Under the pieces are notes generated by a model. The model was not told the DNA's origin, searched no databases, and was given only the letters and a program-made list of their open reading frames with translations. The position numbers and the translations under genes were made by a program. From Dryomyza anilis (lineage: Eukaryota; Arthropoda; Insecta; Diptera; Dryomyzidae): a DNA stretch of 64,000 bases. This document shows, piece after piece, positions 11,371-21,679 of this stretch. The stretch lies in NCBI GenBank assembly GCA_951804985.1, contig OX638132.1, positions 12,939,529 through 13,003,528 of the forward strand, read 5' to 3'. Each line of letters opens with the position of its first letter. The stretch's first letter is position 1.

Positions 11371-11681
11371 GTAGCCGCGGTAGCTCAGTGGTTAGTGCGT
11401 TGGACTGCGAGCCGAAAGGTCCCCGGTTCAAGCCTGGACTGGGGCTAACAACATCTTTTCATAGAAACATTTTTCTATACCGCGCTACCTCTTGTCAGTA
11501 AATGGCAAACCTACGAGAGTAAAACCATTGCCTATGAAAAGCTCTCACCCGCCGTTCGGATTCGGCAATAAACTGTAGGTCCCACCACTTTGAGTACAAA
11601 TATAACACGCACAGCTCAAATTGGTGAGAGAGCTCCGCCGAAGTTCTATACAGGACTGTAGCGCCAAACTATTATATTATT
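11371..11681 (+). repeat. tRNA-derived SINE, full length (311 bp)
   Basis: This is the reference copy. The head is GTAGCCGCGGTAGCTCAGTG with A-box (TAGCTCAGTGGTTAGTGCG) and B-box (GGTTCAAGCCTGG), then a body of about 240 bp and an ATTATATTATT tail. A perfect 14-bp target duplication TATACTTCTTGATT lies at 11357-11370 and 11682-11695. This defines both ends and shows target-primed retrotransposition. No partner LINE with the same 3' tail is identified in the window. Confidence 0.95.
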
Positions 11682-11828
11682 TATACTTCTTGATTCCTTC
11701 TGGATTTTAGAAGTTTTTTCCATCCGTATACATATTTTTGAGTTGACTTTTAATGGTTTCTTAAGTGGTAAATTTTTATTAAAAAATATATGTGAGTTGA
11801 CTGGTAGAAGGCGCTAGTTTAAATGAAC

Positions 11829-11929
11829 GTAAAATTGGAATCGATAGAGCAACGAGTTCATACTTTTTTATTGAAGTTATTCGAGAAAGCTTTGAGGCGT
11901 CGAAGGTCTTCGAGACATTTCAGACTGGG
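11829..11929 (+). repeat. 3' fragment of the CCCAGT-TGCCAT element
   Basis: 'GAGCAACGAGTTCATACTTT', 'TATTCGAGAAAGCTTTGAGG' and the terminal 'CAGACTGGG' match the end of the full copy at 34048-34444. Confidence 0.7.
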
Positions 11930-12149
11930 TAGTTTGAGTTTCAAATCAAGGTTGGAATTTTAAAAGTTTGAAATTAAAAATATTAGGACCGACAGGTTTT
12001 GGGCAATGCTTTTTAAATTATAATTTAATTTTAACATGCCGTTGCCTGGTTATCCTTTTACGTAACATTTTAATCAATTCAATCGATTTTTTTTGTGTAA
12101 AAATTTCAGTCAATCACTCATCTATGTGAATACAAAATAGGCTCTTTTT

Positions 12150-13450
12150 TTTATTGTGAAAACACCTAAAATTATTTCGCGTGGCAACACTGACAACACT
12201 GGACACGACCGCATGTATGCAAACCAGCCATACAAAGGAACACATGTAGTGGGCAGGTCCATAGGTCCAACGAATATTACAACACATCATACAGAACAGA
12301 ACAAAATATAAAAAACCATTAAACTAACTATTATAAAATAAATGCAAAAAGAAGCTTAATTTTATGTTTTTGCAAAACGACTAAAAAAACAGAAAAAATG
12401 TACAGAAACAACGAAAAAGAGGTAACTTTAAACAACACCCAACGGTTGTTGTTTACCTCGTTGTATGTTTATTGTCGCTGTATACAGCGTATCCTCAAAA
12501 TATCCTTTTTGCGTGGCACTCTATGCAAATGAGCGTGTTTCTAAAAAAAAAAAACATGTAGCTTATAATTTCGCCGTAGTACGGGCGCCAAAAGGACGAA
12601 TATGAGCTGATTGTAGCGGTAGCTTCCTTCATTAGAAAAGTTGGTGTTTTCATTATTTTCTTGTCGCCCCACAGAGCAATACAGCAAATATGAAAGGACA
12701 TAAAAACCCTTTTGGTTCCATGTACCACCGTTGACTCGAGGCTTCAGCCAAAGGACGCCCGCTCATCTTACGAACGACGACGACGACATCAGCGGTGACC
12801 TCATCAGCGCTGAAGGTTGCATGGCCGGGTGCAGATTAGAAGGCGGCAGTGGTGCCAATGAAAGGGTTATTTTGAATGGATGGGAGGGGGACGCATCGAG
12901 TTACACAGCAGCTATGCAAATATAAGACCATAATGGCCGCCACTCTGTACTTATGCAAAGTTATTAGAAACGTCAGACATTTAGTTGAGTTTTTTGAGTT
13001 GGTGGTGCCCACGCGGGTGGGTGGGTGTCTTTGACGGGGGTTAATGTTACGAAAGTGTGAAATGTGTTGGTTTACTGAAGGGGGTACTTCTTTCTGCCTT
13101 GATTGTTCTTATTACACTGGCACTGAGCTGTGCAATAATTCAACGACGTGCCTTCACTCCAACGCACTTAATTGTCAGGCAGAAATATTTGCATACATTT
13201 TCGGGGGAGCAGCCCTCTTTTTTGTTCCTGTTTTGCTGTGTTTTTCTTTAGTTCGATGCACTTTCGTTTCGTGTTGTTTTTTTGTGCTTAGTGTTGGGCG
13301 TCTCCTGAAGTACTTTTTCATGTCTTGCGTAGTTTCTAGTTTTGTTTTTTGCTGTTCCGCTTGCAATTATGCCCACTTATAAATCACTCGGTTTGAAGAA
13401 ATCCCTGGCATATTCGAAGTAATTGTCTTTTGTCTGTTGCTCGGCACATA
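12150..13450. other. GC-richer, apparently single-copy island
   Basis: No similarity to the repeats elsewhere in the window is apparent, and complexity is higher than in the flanks. Features include an ATGCAAAT octamer at 12914-12921, a (GAC)n-like run near 12775-12788 and a G-rich stretch at 12995-13042. ORFs on both strands (longest 112 codons, 13044-13382) lack a recognisable domain. It may be conserved non-coding or regulatory DNA; the sequence alone does not settle this. Confidence 0.4.
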
Positions 13451-14924
13451 AGGGCTACAAATGGTATAAAAAACAGAGTTATTGGTTTGGGGCTGTTATG
13501 TTTAAATACGTTCTGTGGAAATATATAAAAATATATGAAATATCTCGATTATTGTTGTTAAATTCAAATTAAATCGAATCCTCCTAAATTAATTTCATTT
13601 CGAATTTTTAGATAATTTTTTTTATATATTTTTGGATGTACCAGGTTTAAAACTGCGCAAAACACCTAGAATATACATATAAAATATATGTAAGAATTGA
13701 AATTTTTGAAAAATTAAAAATAATAGAGGAAAGCTATCATATGTACTACAATGTATTATTTTCCAATGATTACATAATAAAATGATTTTTCTTTTTCAGT
13801 TTATAAATTATGCCTTTGTTCACGTTTTCAAATTTTGCTGAAACTCCTAGCTTGAATACAAAAATTGAGCAATAACACGAAAATTGATTCACGAAAATTG
13901 ATTTGGAAATTGATTTAAAAGTTGAGCGTTTATTCAATCGTGTTATTCAGGCTTTAGCTACATTTTTTACAAAGAAATAAAAATAGAATTTGAGTTTGTT
14001 TGCTTTTTTCTTTTACCGTTACTCTTTGTTTTTGTAACATCGTCAGAAGTGTGATCATATACGAAGGGAAATACAATTCTATAAATCGAAAAAGATTCGA
14101 GACTAATATCAATAAAATACTAATAAAATTCCAGAATTTATTTTCTGCATATTAAGAAAACAAATTACTTATTTATCAAAAAAGTAAACCAGCTATATTG
14201 ATTACACTACACAACAGCCATTCTGCGCAGCAGTCAAGGTTATTTTTGTATTATGTAAAATGTCGCTCTTATTCCGAATATATGGTTTAATAATGTTTCT
14301 TTGGATAGGTTTACAAAATATGGGCCAATAACTTTTGGACCGAGCTTTCATAAAGGTGGTCGCATATATTTGCAAATATCTCGTGTTCTAAATAACACAT
14401 ATAATCAAATGTTATATCGAATGAAAATTAATTGAATACCGAATAAACATTTCTTAGAACATTTTTAAATTGGTTCTTTAGTTAAAGAGAACTCGAAAGA
14501 AGAACTTGAAAAAACATTTTTTTTCAACAAAAATTTAAGAAAAAATTCATTTAAAAATATGGAAAAAAATCGAGAAAGTAAAATGATACACAAATTTTAA
14601 TTTTTCAAAATTAGTTCACACTCCGTCGAAGATATTGAGATATAAATGACAAAAATATATGGGTAACATTTGAGGATAAAAAAATGTGTTATGTGAAAGC
14701 AATATAATTGAGTGCTATACAAATAGGCATAAAAATAAATAATAAAAAATGTGAGCGGATCACGATTATTTTTTGAGCACCTATTGATAGATGATTGCTT
14801 GTAATTAATTTTAAATATTATAACTGTATCTTTAATACTTAACGAGATATGTGATCCTAAGAAGTAAAGCCATATTTCGTAGTGGATGTAGTAGATTACG
14901 TTGACTAAATCGACTAATTTTCGA
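13451..14924. other. Unassigned AT-rich DNA
   Basis: I see no gene or clear repeat. The part near 14280-14924 could be the diverged body of the DINE-1 at its right end. Confidence 0.4.
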
Positions 14925-15163
14925 ACCTTGAATTACTATTCTACTAAAATATATTGAAAATAAATTTCACATCATTCGGAATAGCAGTTTTAAAGTTATC
15001 GTGTATAGGCGGACAGACAGACGGTCATATCTAAATCGACTCAGAAAATGATGTTGACCAAGAAAATATATACTTTTTCATACCAGTCACGCCTACTAAG
15101 AGGCGCTAAAATATCCTCACATATATTTTATAACTTGTAACCCATGGGTATAGGGTATAAACA
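14925..15163 (-). mobile_element. DINE-1 5' fragment
   Basis: On the minus strand it shows the 'ATACCCTATACCCATGGG' start, the core 'AAAGTATATATTTTC' and 'GAGTCGATTTAGATATGACC', and 'GTCTGTCTGTCC'. The order matches the copy at 35487-36276. Confidence 0.7.
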
Positions 15164-15539
15164 TATTATGCGATTTTTTTTAGTTAATACCCAATTGTAA
15201 TGCTTTCACATCATTTTTTCTGTTCTCAAAACATATCCATAGATTTCTTTTATTTTTACTTCATTTTCTTTAAAAATCTACAGGCTAATTTTGCAATATT
15301 ACGAACTGTGCATCATATTGCGTTTTTATTTTTTCGCCATTTTTTAAATGCATTTTTTAATAAAATTTTGGTCGACAAAATTTACATTTTTCGAATTCTT
15401 CTATAGAGTTTTCTTAAACCAGTAAACCAATTCCAAACTATTGTAAAAATTGATTATTGAATATTTAATTATCTTTCATTCGATATAACAATTGAGTTTT
15501 TGGGTTTTATTAAAAGCGAGATATTTACAAATATATGTA
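15164..15539. other. Unassigned AT-rich DNA
   Basis: Nothing recognisable between the DINE-1 fragment and the nested element. Confidence 0.5.
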
Positions 15540-15960
15540 TCCCCGTGGAAAAAAAGGCTAGAACTAGAACAAAAATTAGTAGTCCTGATCTAGTAACTTT
15601 TCCTACGGGGATAAAATTAAGCCATTTTTGCCATTTTTTGAGAAATTTTATTTGTCCGCGTTGGGTGTTAACAATACTTATAACGAATATTACAGACAAA
15701 GCAAGATAAAAAAAACGCTATACGAACGGATTTTGGCAAGAAATTGATGCATATCAAGAATAATTTCACTTATTTTCATTTTTGATAACTAAGAAATAAA
15801 TTTCAGCATAATAAGAATAATTTGACATAGTTACTTTTTTTTTGTTAAATAAGAAATTAATAACTACATATCAAGAATAATTATACTTAGTTACTTTTTT
15901 GATACCTAAGAAATAAATTTCAGCATAATAAGAGTAATTCCACTTAGTTACTTTTTTGAC

Positions 15961-17374
15961 ATGGACGTTGGCCTCCACCGATGAGAGAGTACTGGGAGCG
16001 TTCGAGAGAAAGATTCTCCGTAAAATCTTTGGCCCTATCTGCTTTGCTAACGAGTATCGAATCAGGATGAACCATGAGCTGTACGAGTTATTCGACGACA
16101 TTGACATAGTCAAGCGCATCAAGATCCAGCGGCTTCGCTGGCTAGGCCATGTCGAACGAATGGATGAAAACACTCCAGCTAAGAAGGTGCTTGAATCGAG
16201 GCTCGAATGTGAACAGCGTAGAAGAGGTCGTCCAAATCTGCGTTGGAAAGACCAAGTTGAGGACAACCTGACAACGCTCGGTATTTCTAACTGGCGTCAG
16301 CGCGCGCAAAGCAGATGCGACTGGCGCGGCTTTATCTCAGCGGCAGTGTTGCCAGATGGGCAGATAAACCAGTTTTTTGAGAAGGTATAAAGGTTTCAAG
16401 TTTTGCCTAAAAAAATCAAGTTTTTTTAATTTATCCATTTTTTTTTTCATTTTTATTTAACATTTCAATGAATCAAATACACAAAACAATGAGTTTTCTT
16501 CGAGTTTTCCATTACCAAAAAAACATTGTTTGATCTTTTGTCGATTCCTGGAGCAACAGCAAATTAGAACGTATGCTTCTCAAATCAATCTTAAAAAATA
16601 ACCAAAATTATAAACAAATTTGAAATTCCCACCTTAAGTGGAATTCTTCATCCGAAGGATTCCAAAAGAAAACTTGGACGGAACCTTACAGTTGTGGTAC
16701 AGTCTTCAAAAATTATGAAAAAGTTTGAAATGCTTATTATATAAATTTGAAAAATTATTGAATTGTTTTTATTATTAATTGATATGTTTTCGTTATTAAT
16801 AATTTTCTTTTTGTTCAATTACACTAATCAAGACGAATTTTCCTATGTACACCCAATAGAGCAGTTTTATATAATTGGATGGTGTTGATTTAGACTGGAT
16901 ACTAAGTTTTTCTATTACACTGAAAATTAACAAAATCATGTGGTTTCTAAAATCAACAATATTTATTAATTTTTGTTGAATTCAAAAATTCTTTTATTCA
17001 TATTGATGAAAGTTTTCTAAAACCTAATTTTCCCATTTGTTATATAAGCTTCTTTGATATTTCATTTTGATCAAAATTGTAGGAAAAAAATCAATTTAAA
17101 GTAAGGTTCCAATTCCAGTCATAACCTCCAATTTTACAAAACAAAGATACAAAATACCATATGGGACTTAAATCAATGCAATTTAAACTTTTTTTTAACT
17201 TTAAACGGATACTGTGTTTATTTTAAAAATTAGAACGATGTACAAAAGTTAGTAATTCTGAGTCTTCAAGTTTTTTTCTCGCAAAAAAAAGTTTTTTAAT
17301 TCGGAAAATAAAAGGTTTTTCAAAAAAATACCTGGCAACACTGCTCAGCGGCCAAAACCGACCCACGGTTGTAA
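15961..17374 (+). pseudogene. C-terminal reverse transcriptase fragment of a LINE, disrupted
   Basis: The frame is open from the truncation point (a Trp codon at 15962) to the hAT insertion at 16344. It encodes the region after the polymerase core. Visible motifs are DERVLGAFERKILRKIFGPI, RLRWLGHVERMD and RRRGRPNLRWKDQVEDNL, then W.Q.AQ.R..WR. This is a common C-terminal pattern of insect non-LTR reverse transcriptases; the clade is not assigned. Beyond the insertion the frame continues in phase for a few codons to a TAA at 17372-17374. The apparent 3' end of the ORF at 16390 lies inside the inserted MITE. There is no start codon, polymerase motif or endonuclease, so it cannot be functional. 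Confidence 0.9.
16344..17343. mobile_element. hAT-superfamily MITE, 1000 bp, inserted in the LINE
   Basis: The 12-bp inverted ends CAGTGTTGCCAG / CTGGCAACACTG are perfect (16344-16355, 17332-17343). They are flanked by a perfect 8-bp target duplication CTCAGCGG (16336-16343, 17344-17351). The 8-bp duplication and CAG start are hAT hallmarks. The interior is AT-rich with no transposase ORF, so it must be mobilised in trans. Confidence 0.95.
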
Positions 17375-17517
17375 GGGCCATTTAAGTAAGTAAGTACTTT
17401 TTTGACAACTAAGTAAATCCTTTTAATAAAATTAAGAATTTTCCGTTTTTATGTCTATCACTTCGTATACTTCTGAATTCCTTTTGGATTTTTCGACATT
17501 TGTTCCCTCCGTGTATA

Positions 17518-17775
17518 GCCGCACTAGGATGTTTCGGGTAAATGAAAATTTTCTTTTGGCCAAATTAAGCTCAAATATATAAAAATAATGTTTTTTTTCA
17601 GGTTCCCGTCAAAAAAATCGAAATTCAGTAAAGTTTACTCATTCGTAGATATTTTGTACTAAAATGAAATTAAATACTTTCAATGTAACAAGTTCTTCAG
17701 TTATTTTTCGCATTTGTAAACCCTGGACCACTTTAAAACATGTGTGTACGGTATTTTTAGTCTTCAAATCCGCCG
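17518..17775 (+). mobile_element. DINE-1 3' fragment
   Basis: 'AAAAAAATCGAAATTCAGTA', 'CTCATTCGTAGATATTTTGT', 'CAGTTATTTTTCGCATTTGT' and 'AAACCCTGGACCACTTT' match the 3' half of the copy at 36870-37537. The terminal hairpin is degenerate. Confidence 0.6.
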
Positions 17776-19208
17776 TTTAGTTATGGTAAATTTGTGTAAC
17801 ATTTACTTTTTTTTTAAACTAGTATCCTCAGCCATTAGGAAATTAAACCAATACTCTTTCCCACATTTTATAAATTATTGTCTACCATCATTTTGCATAA
17901 GCCCCACGCAATAATTAAAAGTGTCTTCCGTAAACCCTTTAAAATGTCAACAAATAAATCATTCGGAAAGCAACGGCCAGTCAAGAACTTCTGCACATTT
18001 CTAAGAGACCAGACATGTTACACCTCAAACCTTTTACATCTCAAACCTATTAATAACTCAAACCCTTCAAAACCTCAAACCCTTCAAAACCTCAAACCTT
18101 TGGATAACTTAAACTTCTGTGGGACCCCAAGCATTAGCCATAGCTATTGCGATTTGCGCAACTTTTACAAACTCAGACCTATTTTAATCTAAAACAATTG
18201 AAATGCCTACAACTAAAACAAAATACACAAAAATGGGCTGATGTTTCTGCACAGTGACTTAAGTCCCTTAGCATAATTACTTTACATCGTAGTGGATTTT
18301 GTTAATGCTATGCAATTTGGTTGCTACTAAGTCTACTGCACCCTAAGGTTGAAATGTTTGAGAGTACAAACATTATGATGGCACATAAATTAAAACAAAA
18401 GTACTATGAGTTTCCATCAACACTAAACATACAGTTTAAACCTAAGGTAATTTAAAACCCATGGCATATTTTAACCAGTTGTATATTTACTTTAATTATA
18501 AAAACCATTTTCAGCACATAGTTCAAATTTACGCACAAAATGCTCTCTATCTGATCTGTAAGTCACAATATTCCCAACTCTTTCGATATTTAAATTTTCT
18601 AATGCTTATACATGGAAATCTTTTCCTCTTCACATAACGCACTTTACCCAACCCAATATCCCCAACCAAACTACTAGCTAAAAACAAAATAACCCTTCTT
18701 TATTAGTAAGCTCCATTTAGTAAACCCTTAACTTCTTCGATATCCACTTTCAAGTTTTCCTTTATTTTTGGGTTCGTAACGACAGACAATCTATTTATTT
18801 GTTTGTTTGGTTTTCGTTGCGCTATGAAAACCAAATTTCAAAAAAACTCTATGTGCAGTATTTATTAAACCCTTTCGATTTTGGTACGTGGTTTGATTCA
18901 TATGCAATCTATAATGATATCGAATATACCTATGAATGACGCATTATTCTTTGATAATTTTATTTAATAGTTTCAACGATTCAACTATAATTACACTGTT
19001 CAGCTAAATTAAATATTTTTATTCTCCTTGGTTTAATATAATTCGAAGGTACTTTATCGAACAGTATTTTTAATTATTTTTCATATACGTGTGATGCATT
19101 AGACGTGTGATGCATTAGAGCCTTTTTAAAGTGTTGTTGATCAAAATTTATAATTGTTATAAAATTTCTTTATATTTGTTTAAAAAAATCAGTTTTAACA
19201 TGGATTTG
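17776..19208. other. Unassigned DNA with a short minisatellite
   Basis: It includes a CTCAAACC-based array at 18020-18115. The remainder shows no gene or repeat. The ORF at 17878-18192 overlaps the array and is not supported. Confidence 0.4.
18020..18115. repeat. Short CTCAAACC minisatellite
   Basis: 'CTCAAACC' recurs about six times at 15-20 base spacing, with 'CTCAAACCCTTCAAAAC' repeated exactly in the middle. It is imperfect at both edges. Confidence 0.7.
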
Positions 19209-20137
19209 TAGGGGAGTTTGGGCTAAAGTGGGACACGTTTTAATTTTCTTCCAAAAAACATATGAATATTTTTTTTTAACTTTTTTGAAGGTTATATTCA
19301 ATAGAGTGGTTAATGATCTAATTTTTTGCATTAAAAGAATACCATTAAAATGCTTTTTAATTGATTTTTGAGAAATTTTTCAAAACAGCTCAAAATTGGA
19401 CTCGTTGAAAAATATTAGGGTAAAGTGGGAAACTTCAAAATGTTTACAAAAATGCTACTTTATTCATTATTTTTTATGTTTTGTTCTTTGAATAACAAAG
19501 TCAAATATATTAAGTATAAAAAGCATTAAGATAATAATAAAAGAATCGTAATGCAAGATAAATTTAGGAAGAAAAAACATTTATTTCAGGTGAAGTAAAA
19601 AAATTGCTTTTCATTGGTTTGGGGCCACGATGATTTTTTTTTGGCTAAACCTATTGAAAAATTCATATAACATAATATATTTAGAAAAATTACAACAAAC
19701 ACAGCTTAAATTACGTTTCCCACTTTACCCCAGAAAATGTTTCGTACTTTACCCCAATATCACAATTTGAATATAACTTAGCAACATTTAATCAATTTTA
19801 AATTATTTTCTAGACCCATTTGCATTTCAAAAGATATACAATATACCATTTTAAATCATATCATTTTAAATATACCTTTCTAATTAAAAACGACAAAATT
19901 TTACTTTTTGAGAACTCGAAAAAAACTTTCAAAAACATTTTTTTTTATCACTTATTCTCGAAATGCAATTTGATTCATTTGATTATAACAATAGCTGCAA
20001 AAGTTGATTAAATATTAAGAAGCACTTGACAATTGTTTTAATTTTTCTAACTGCAAAAACATGACCGAAAATAGCAATATCCCACATTCCCCATGTTCCA
20101 CATTAACCCATGTCCCACTTTTACACAGGTTCTCCTA
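19209..20137. mobile_element. MITE with TAGGGGAG ends (GTGGGACA type)
   Basis: The left end TAGGGGAGTTTGGGCTAAAG continues into GTGGGACA; the right end reads TAGGAGAACCTGTGTAAAAG then TGGGACA in reverse complement. Internal motifs 'GGGTAAAGTGGGAAA' (near 19430) and inverse 'TTTCCCACTTTACCCC' (near 19715) repeat the terminal theme. Layout matches 5932-6826 but the hexamer differs (GTGGGACA versus GTCGACA). The ORF at 19820-20011 is not supported. Confidence 0.75.
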
Positions 20138-20164
20138 CAAAATGGTTTATTATTTAAAACTGAA

Positions 20165-21079
20165 AATTGATTTAAAAATATTGAGAAATCAAATTTTAAA
20201 GTTTGAAGTACTTTAAAAATTAGTAAAAGTTATATATATTTTTTATGGGTTTTTCATCAGTTATCATAACGTATATAAAATGTCTTTCAATTTGGACAAC
20301 TTACTGAATTTTATATACTGAATTTTTATATTGTGTGTTTATAACCTGGACAAAATGCAAATATTTTTGTTTTTTTGCTATAACTATATATTTGCGCAAG
20401 ATAGAATAGTAATGTGAAGGCATTAATTGTTTGTTTTCAAAGCACCTATCGATTCGAAGCATTTATTTAAAATAATTTTCCATTTGTTATTTCAAAGAAA
20501 AATGTTTGGCAAATTATATTTAAATAATAATGCTTTGAAAATAAACAATGAATACTTTTACATCACCAATAAAGTGTTGTAGGGAAAAACTAAAAAATTC
20601 GAAAGTTTGAAAAATCTTGTCATGCCAAAAGGGCGAATATTTTCGTTTTTTAGCTATAACTCTTTATTAGAGCAAGATAAAATGGTGATGTAAAGGCATT
20701 TATTATTTGTTTTCAAAGCACCTACCGATTGGCATTATTGCTTAAAAATAATTTGCCAAACATTTTTTTTGCAAGTAATAAAAATTCAAAAAAAAAATTT
20801 AAAATAATGATTAAAATCGATAGGTGCTTTAAAAGCAAACAATTAATGCCTTCACACCACTATTTTATTTTATATCAATAAAAAGTTATGACAAAAAAAA
20901 CGAAAAGATTCGCCCTTTTGGCATGACAACATTTTCAATTTTTCGAATTCGCCCTTTTGGTTTTGTCTTTTGTAATTAGAAATATTCAACAAAACCACAT
21001 ACGATTTTAACACAGTATACTTAAGGAAAAACTATATTCAAAAATGCAAAAAACCTAAAAAACGGCATGATAGTGACGA
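20165..21079. mobile_element. Relative of the TCGTCACT MITE, left end lost
   Basis: Read in reverse relative to 6907-7894, it shares 'CAAATTTTAAAGTTTGAAGT', 'ATAACGTATATAAAATGTCT', the 'GCACCTATCGATT' module and several 'CCAAAAGGGCGAAT' motifs. It ends in 'GGCATGATAGTGACGA'. The left 30-40 bp terminal repeat is missing or unrecognisable. Confidence 0.75.
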
Positions 21080-21679
21080 TTAGTGTTCTTTGAAAACAAA
21101 TTTCAACACATCTTTTGACGGACTACCAACATTTGGAGAACATTGCAAATTACATCTTTCATTGTACTCAAACCTATAAACTGACTACAATAAAATGTTT
21201 GTGAGAAACGAGTGAGTTGGCTCGACAATAATTTAGTTATCGAAACAAATTTGTTTTCCGTCTGCGGGTACGACTCCATTAAAATGAAATTTTAATTGAT
21301 TTGATTTAATGAAAATTTTTCTATGATTTTAATTAAAACGTTCATATTTTGCACATTTTATAGGAAACACAAATTTTACCATCTATATTAAATAGAAATC
21401 TTCATTTTCTACCGAACGTAATAGCCTTGCGTAAGCATCCTACCGACAGCACTTGCATCCTGTCGAGCTGTGCATAAAGTAAACTTTTATCTTAATTTCC
21501 AGCGTTTTGTTCCCGCTTAATGTAGTTTACTAATTTCATTTAATAAAGTTAACAAAATCTAATTTGTTGTGTAGCGCGCTCGTACATCATAACAATCATT
21601 AGCAGAAGTGTAAGCATCAGCAACATCCATGCATGTCCTACGCGCACTGTAGACGGATTTGCAGTAAAATACTGCAGTA
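21080..21679. other. Unassigned AT-rich DNA
   Basis: Nothing recognisable. A slightly GC-richer patch lies at 21415-21475. Confidence 0.4.

Larger units (their letters stand above)
10583..11729 (+). mobile_element. Copy of the ACACGGAGG-end element, interrupted
   Basis: 'GCGAATATTACAGACAAAGC' at 10582 and the right end 'TGATTCCTTCTGGATTTTAG' to 'CCATCCGTATA' match the elements at 15540-17517 and 46753-47892. It also has the recurring unit 'CACTTAGTTACTTTTTTTG' to 'CTAAGAAATAAATTTC'. It is split by about 500 bp holding a minisatellite (about 10620-11130) and by a SINE. The left end is not resolved. Confidence 0.5.
15961..17394 (+). mobile_element. 5'-truncated LINE (non-LTR retrotransposon) with a nested insertion
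   Basis: A perfect 12-bp target duplication TACTTTTTTGAC lies at 15949-15960 and 17395-17406. The copy has only the end of the reverse transcriptase ORF plus a roughly 20-base 3' UTR ending in a TAAG repeat. Loss of the 5' part is the usual outcome of incomplete target-primed reverse transcription. It is interrupted at 16344-17343. Without the insertion the copy is about 426 bp. Confidence 0.9.
15540..17517 (+). mobile_element. ACACGGAGG-end element hosting a LINE and a hAT MITE
   Basis: The right end 'TTGTTCCCTCCGTGTA' and degenerate left end near 15540 ('CCCCGTGGAAAAAAAGG') bracket DNA shared with 46753-47892. The part before the LINE has about four copies of a 60-70 bp unit ('AATAATTNNACTTAGTTACTTTTTT' followed by 'TAAGAAATAAATTTCAGCA'). 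The LINE occupies 15961-17394. The right flank resembles a DINE-1 fragment. The left boundary is approximate. Confidence 0.6.

Noticed and set aside
11374..11446. Possible genuine tRNA gene
   Set aside because: A-box and B-box are present, but no acceptor stem closes after the T-arm, and the same head occurs in many SINE copies with target duplications.
12182..12192. TGGCAACACTG resembling the right end of the 1000-bp hAT MITE
   Set aside because: Only 11 bases match, with no left end or target duplication nearby.
13044..13382. 112-codon ORF with several Cys residues
   Set aside because: Overlapped by another frame and an opposite-strand ORF; Cys spacing fits no known finger or secreted peptide pattern I can name.
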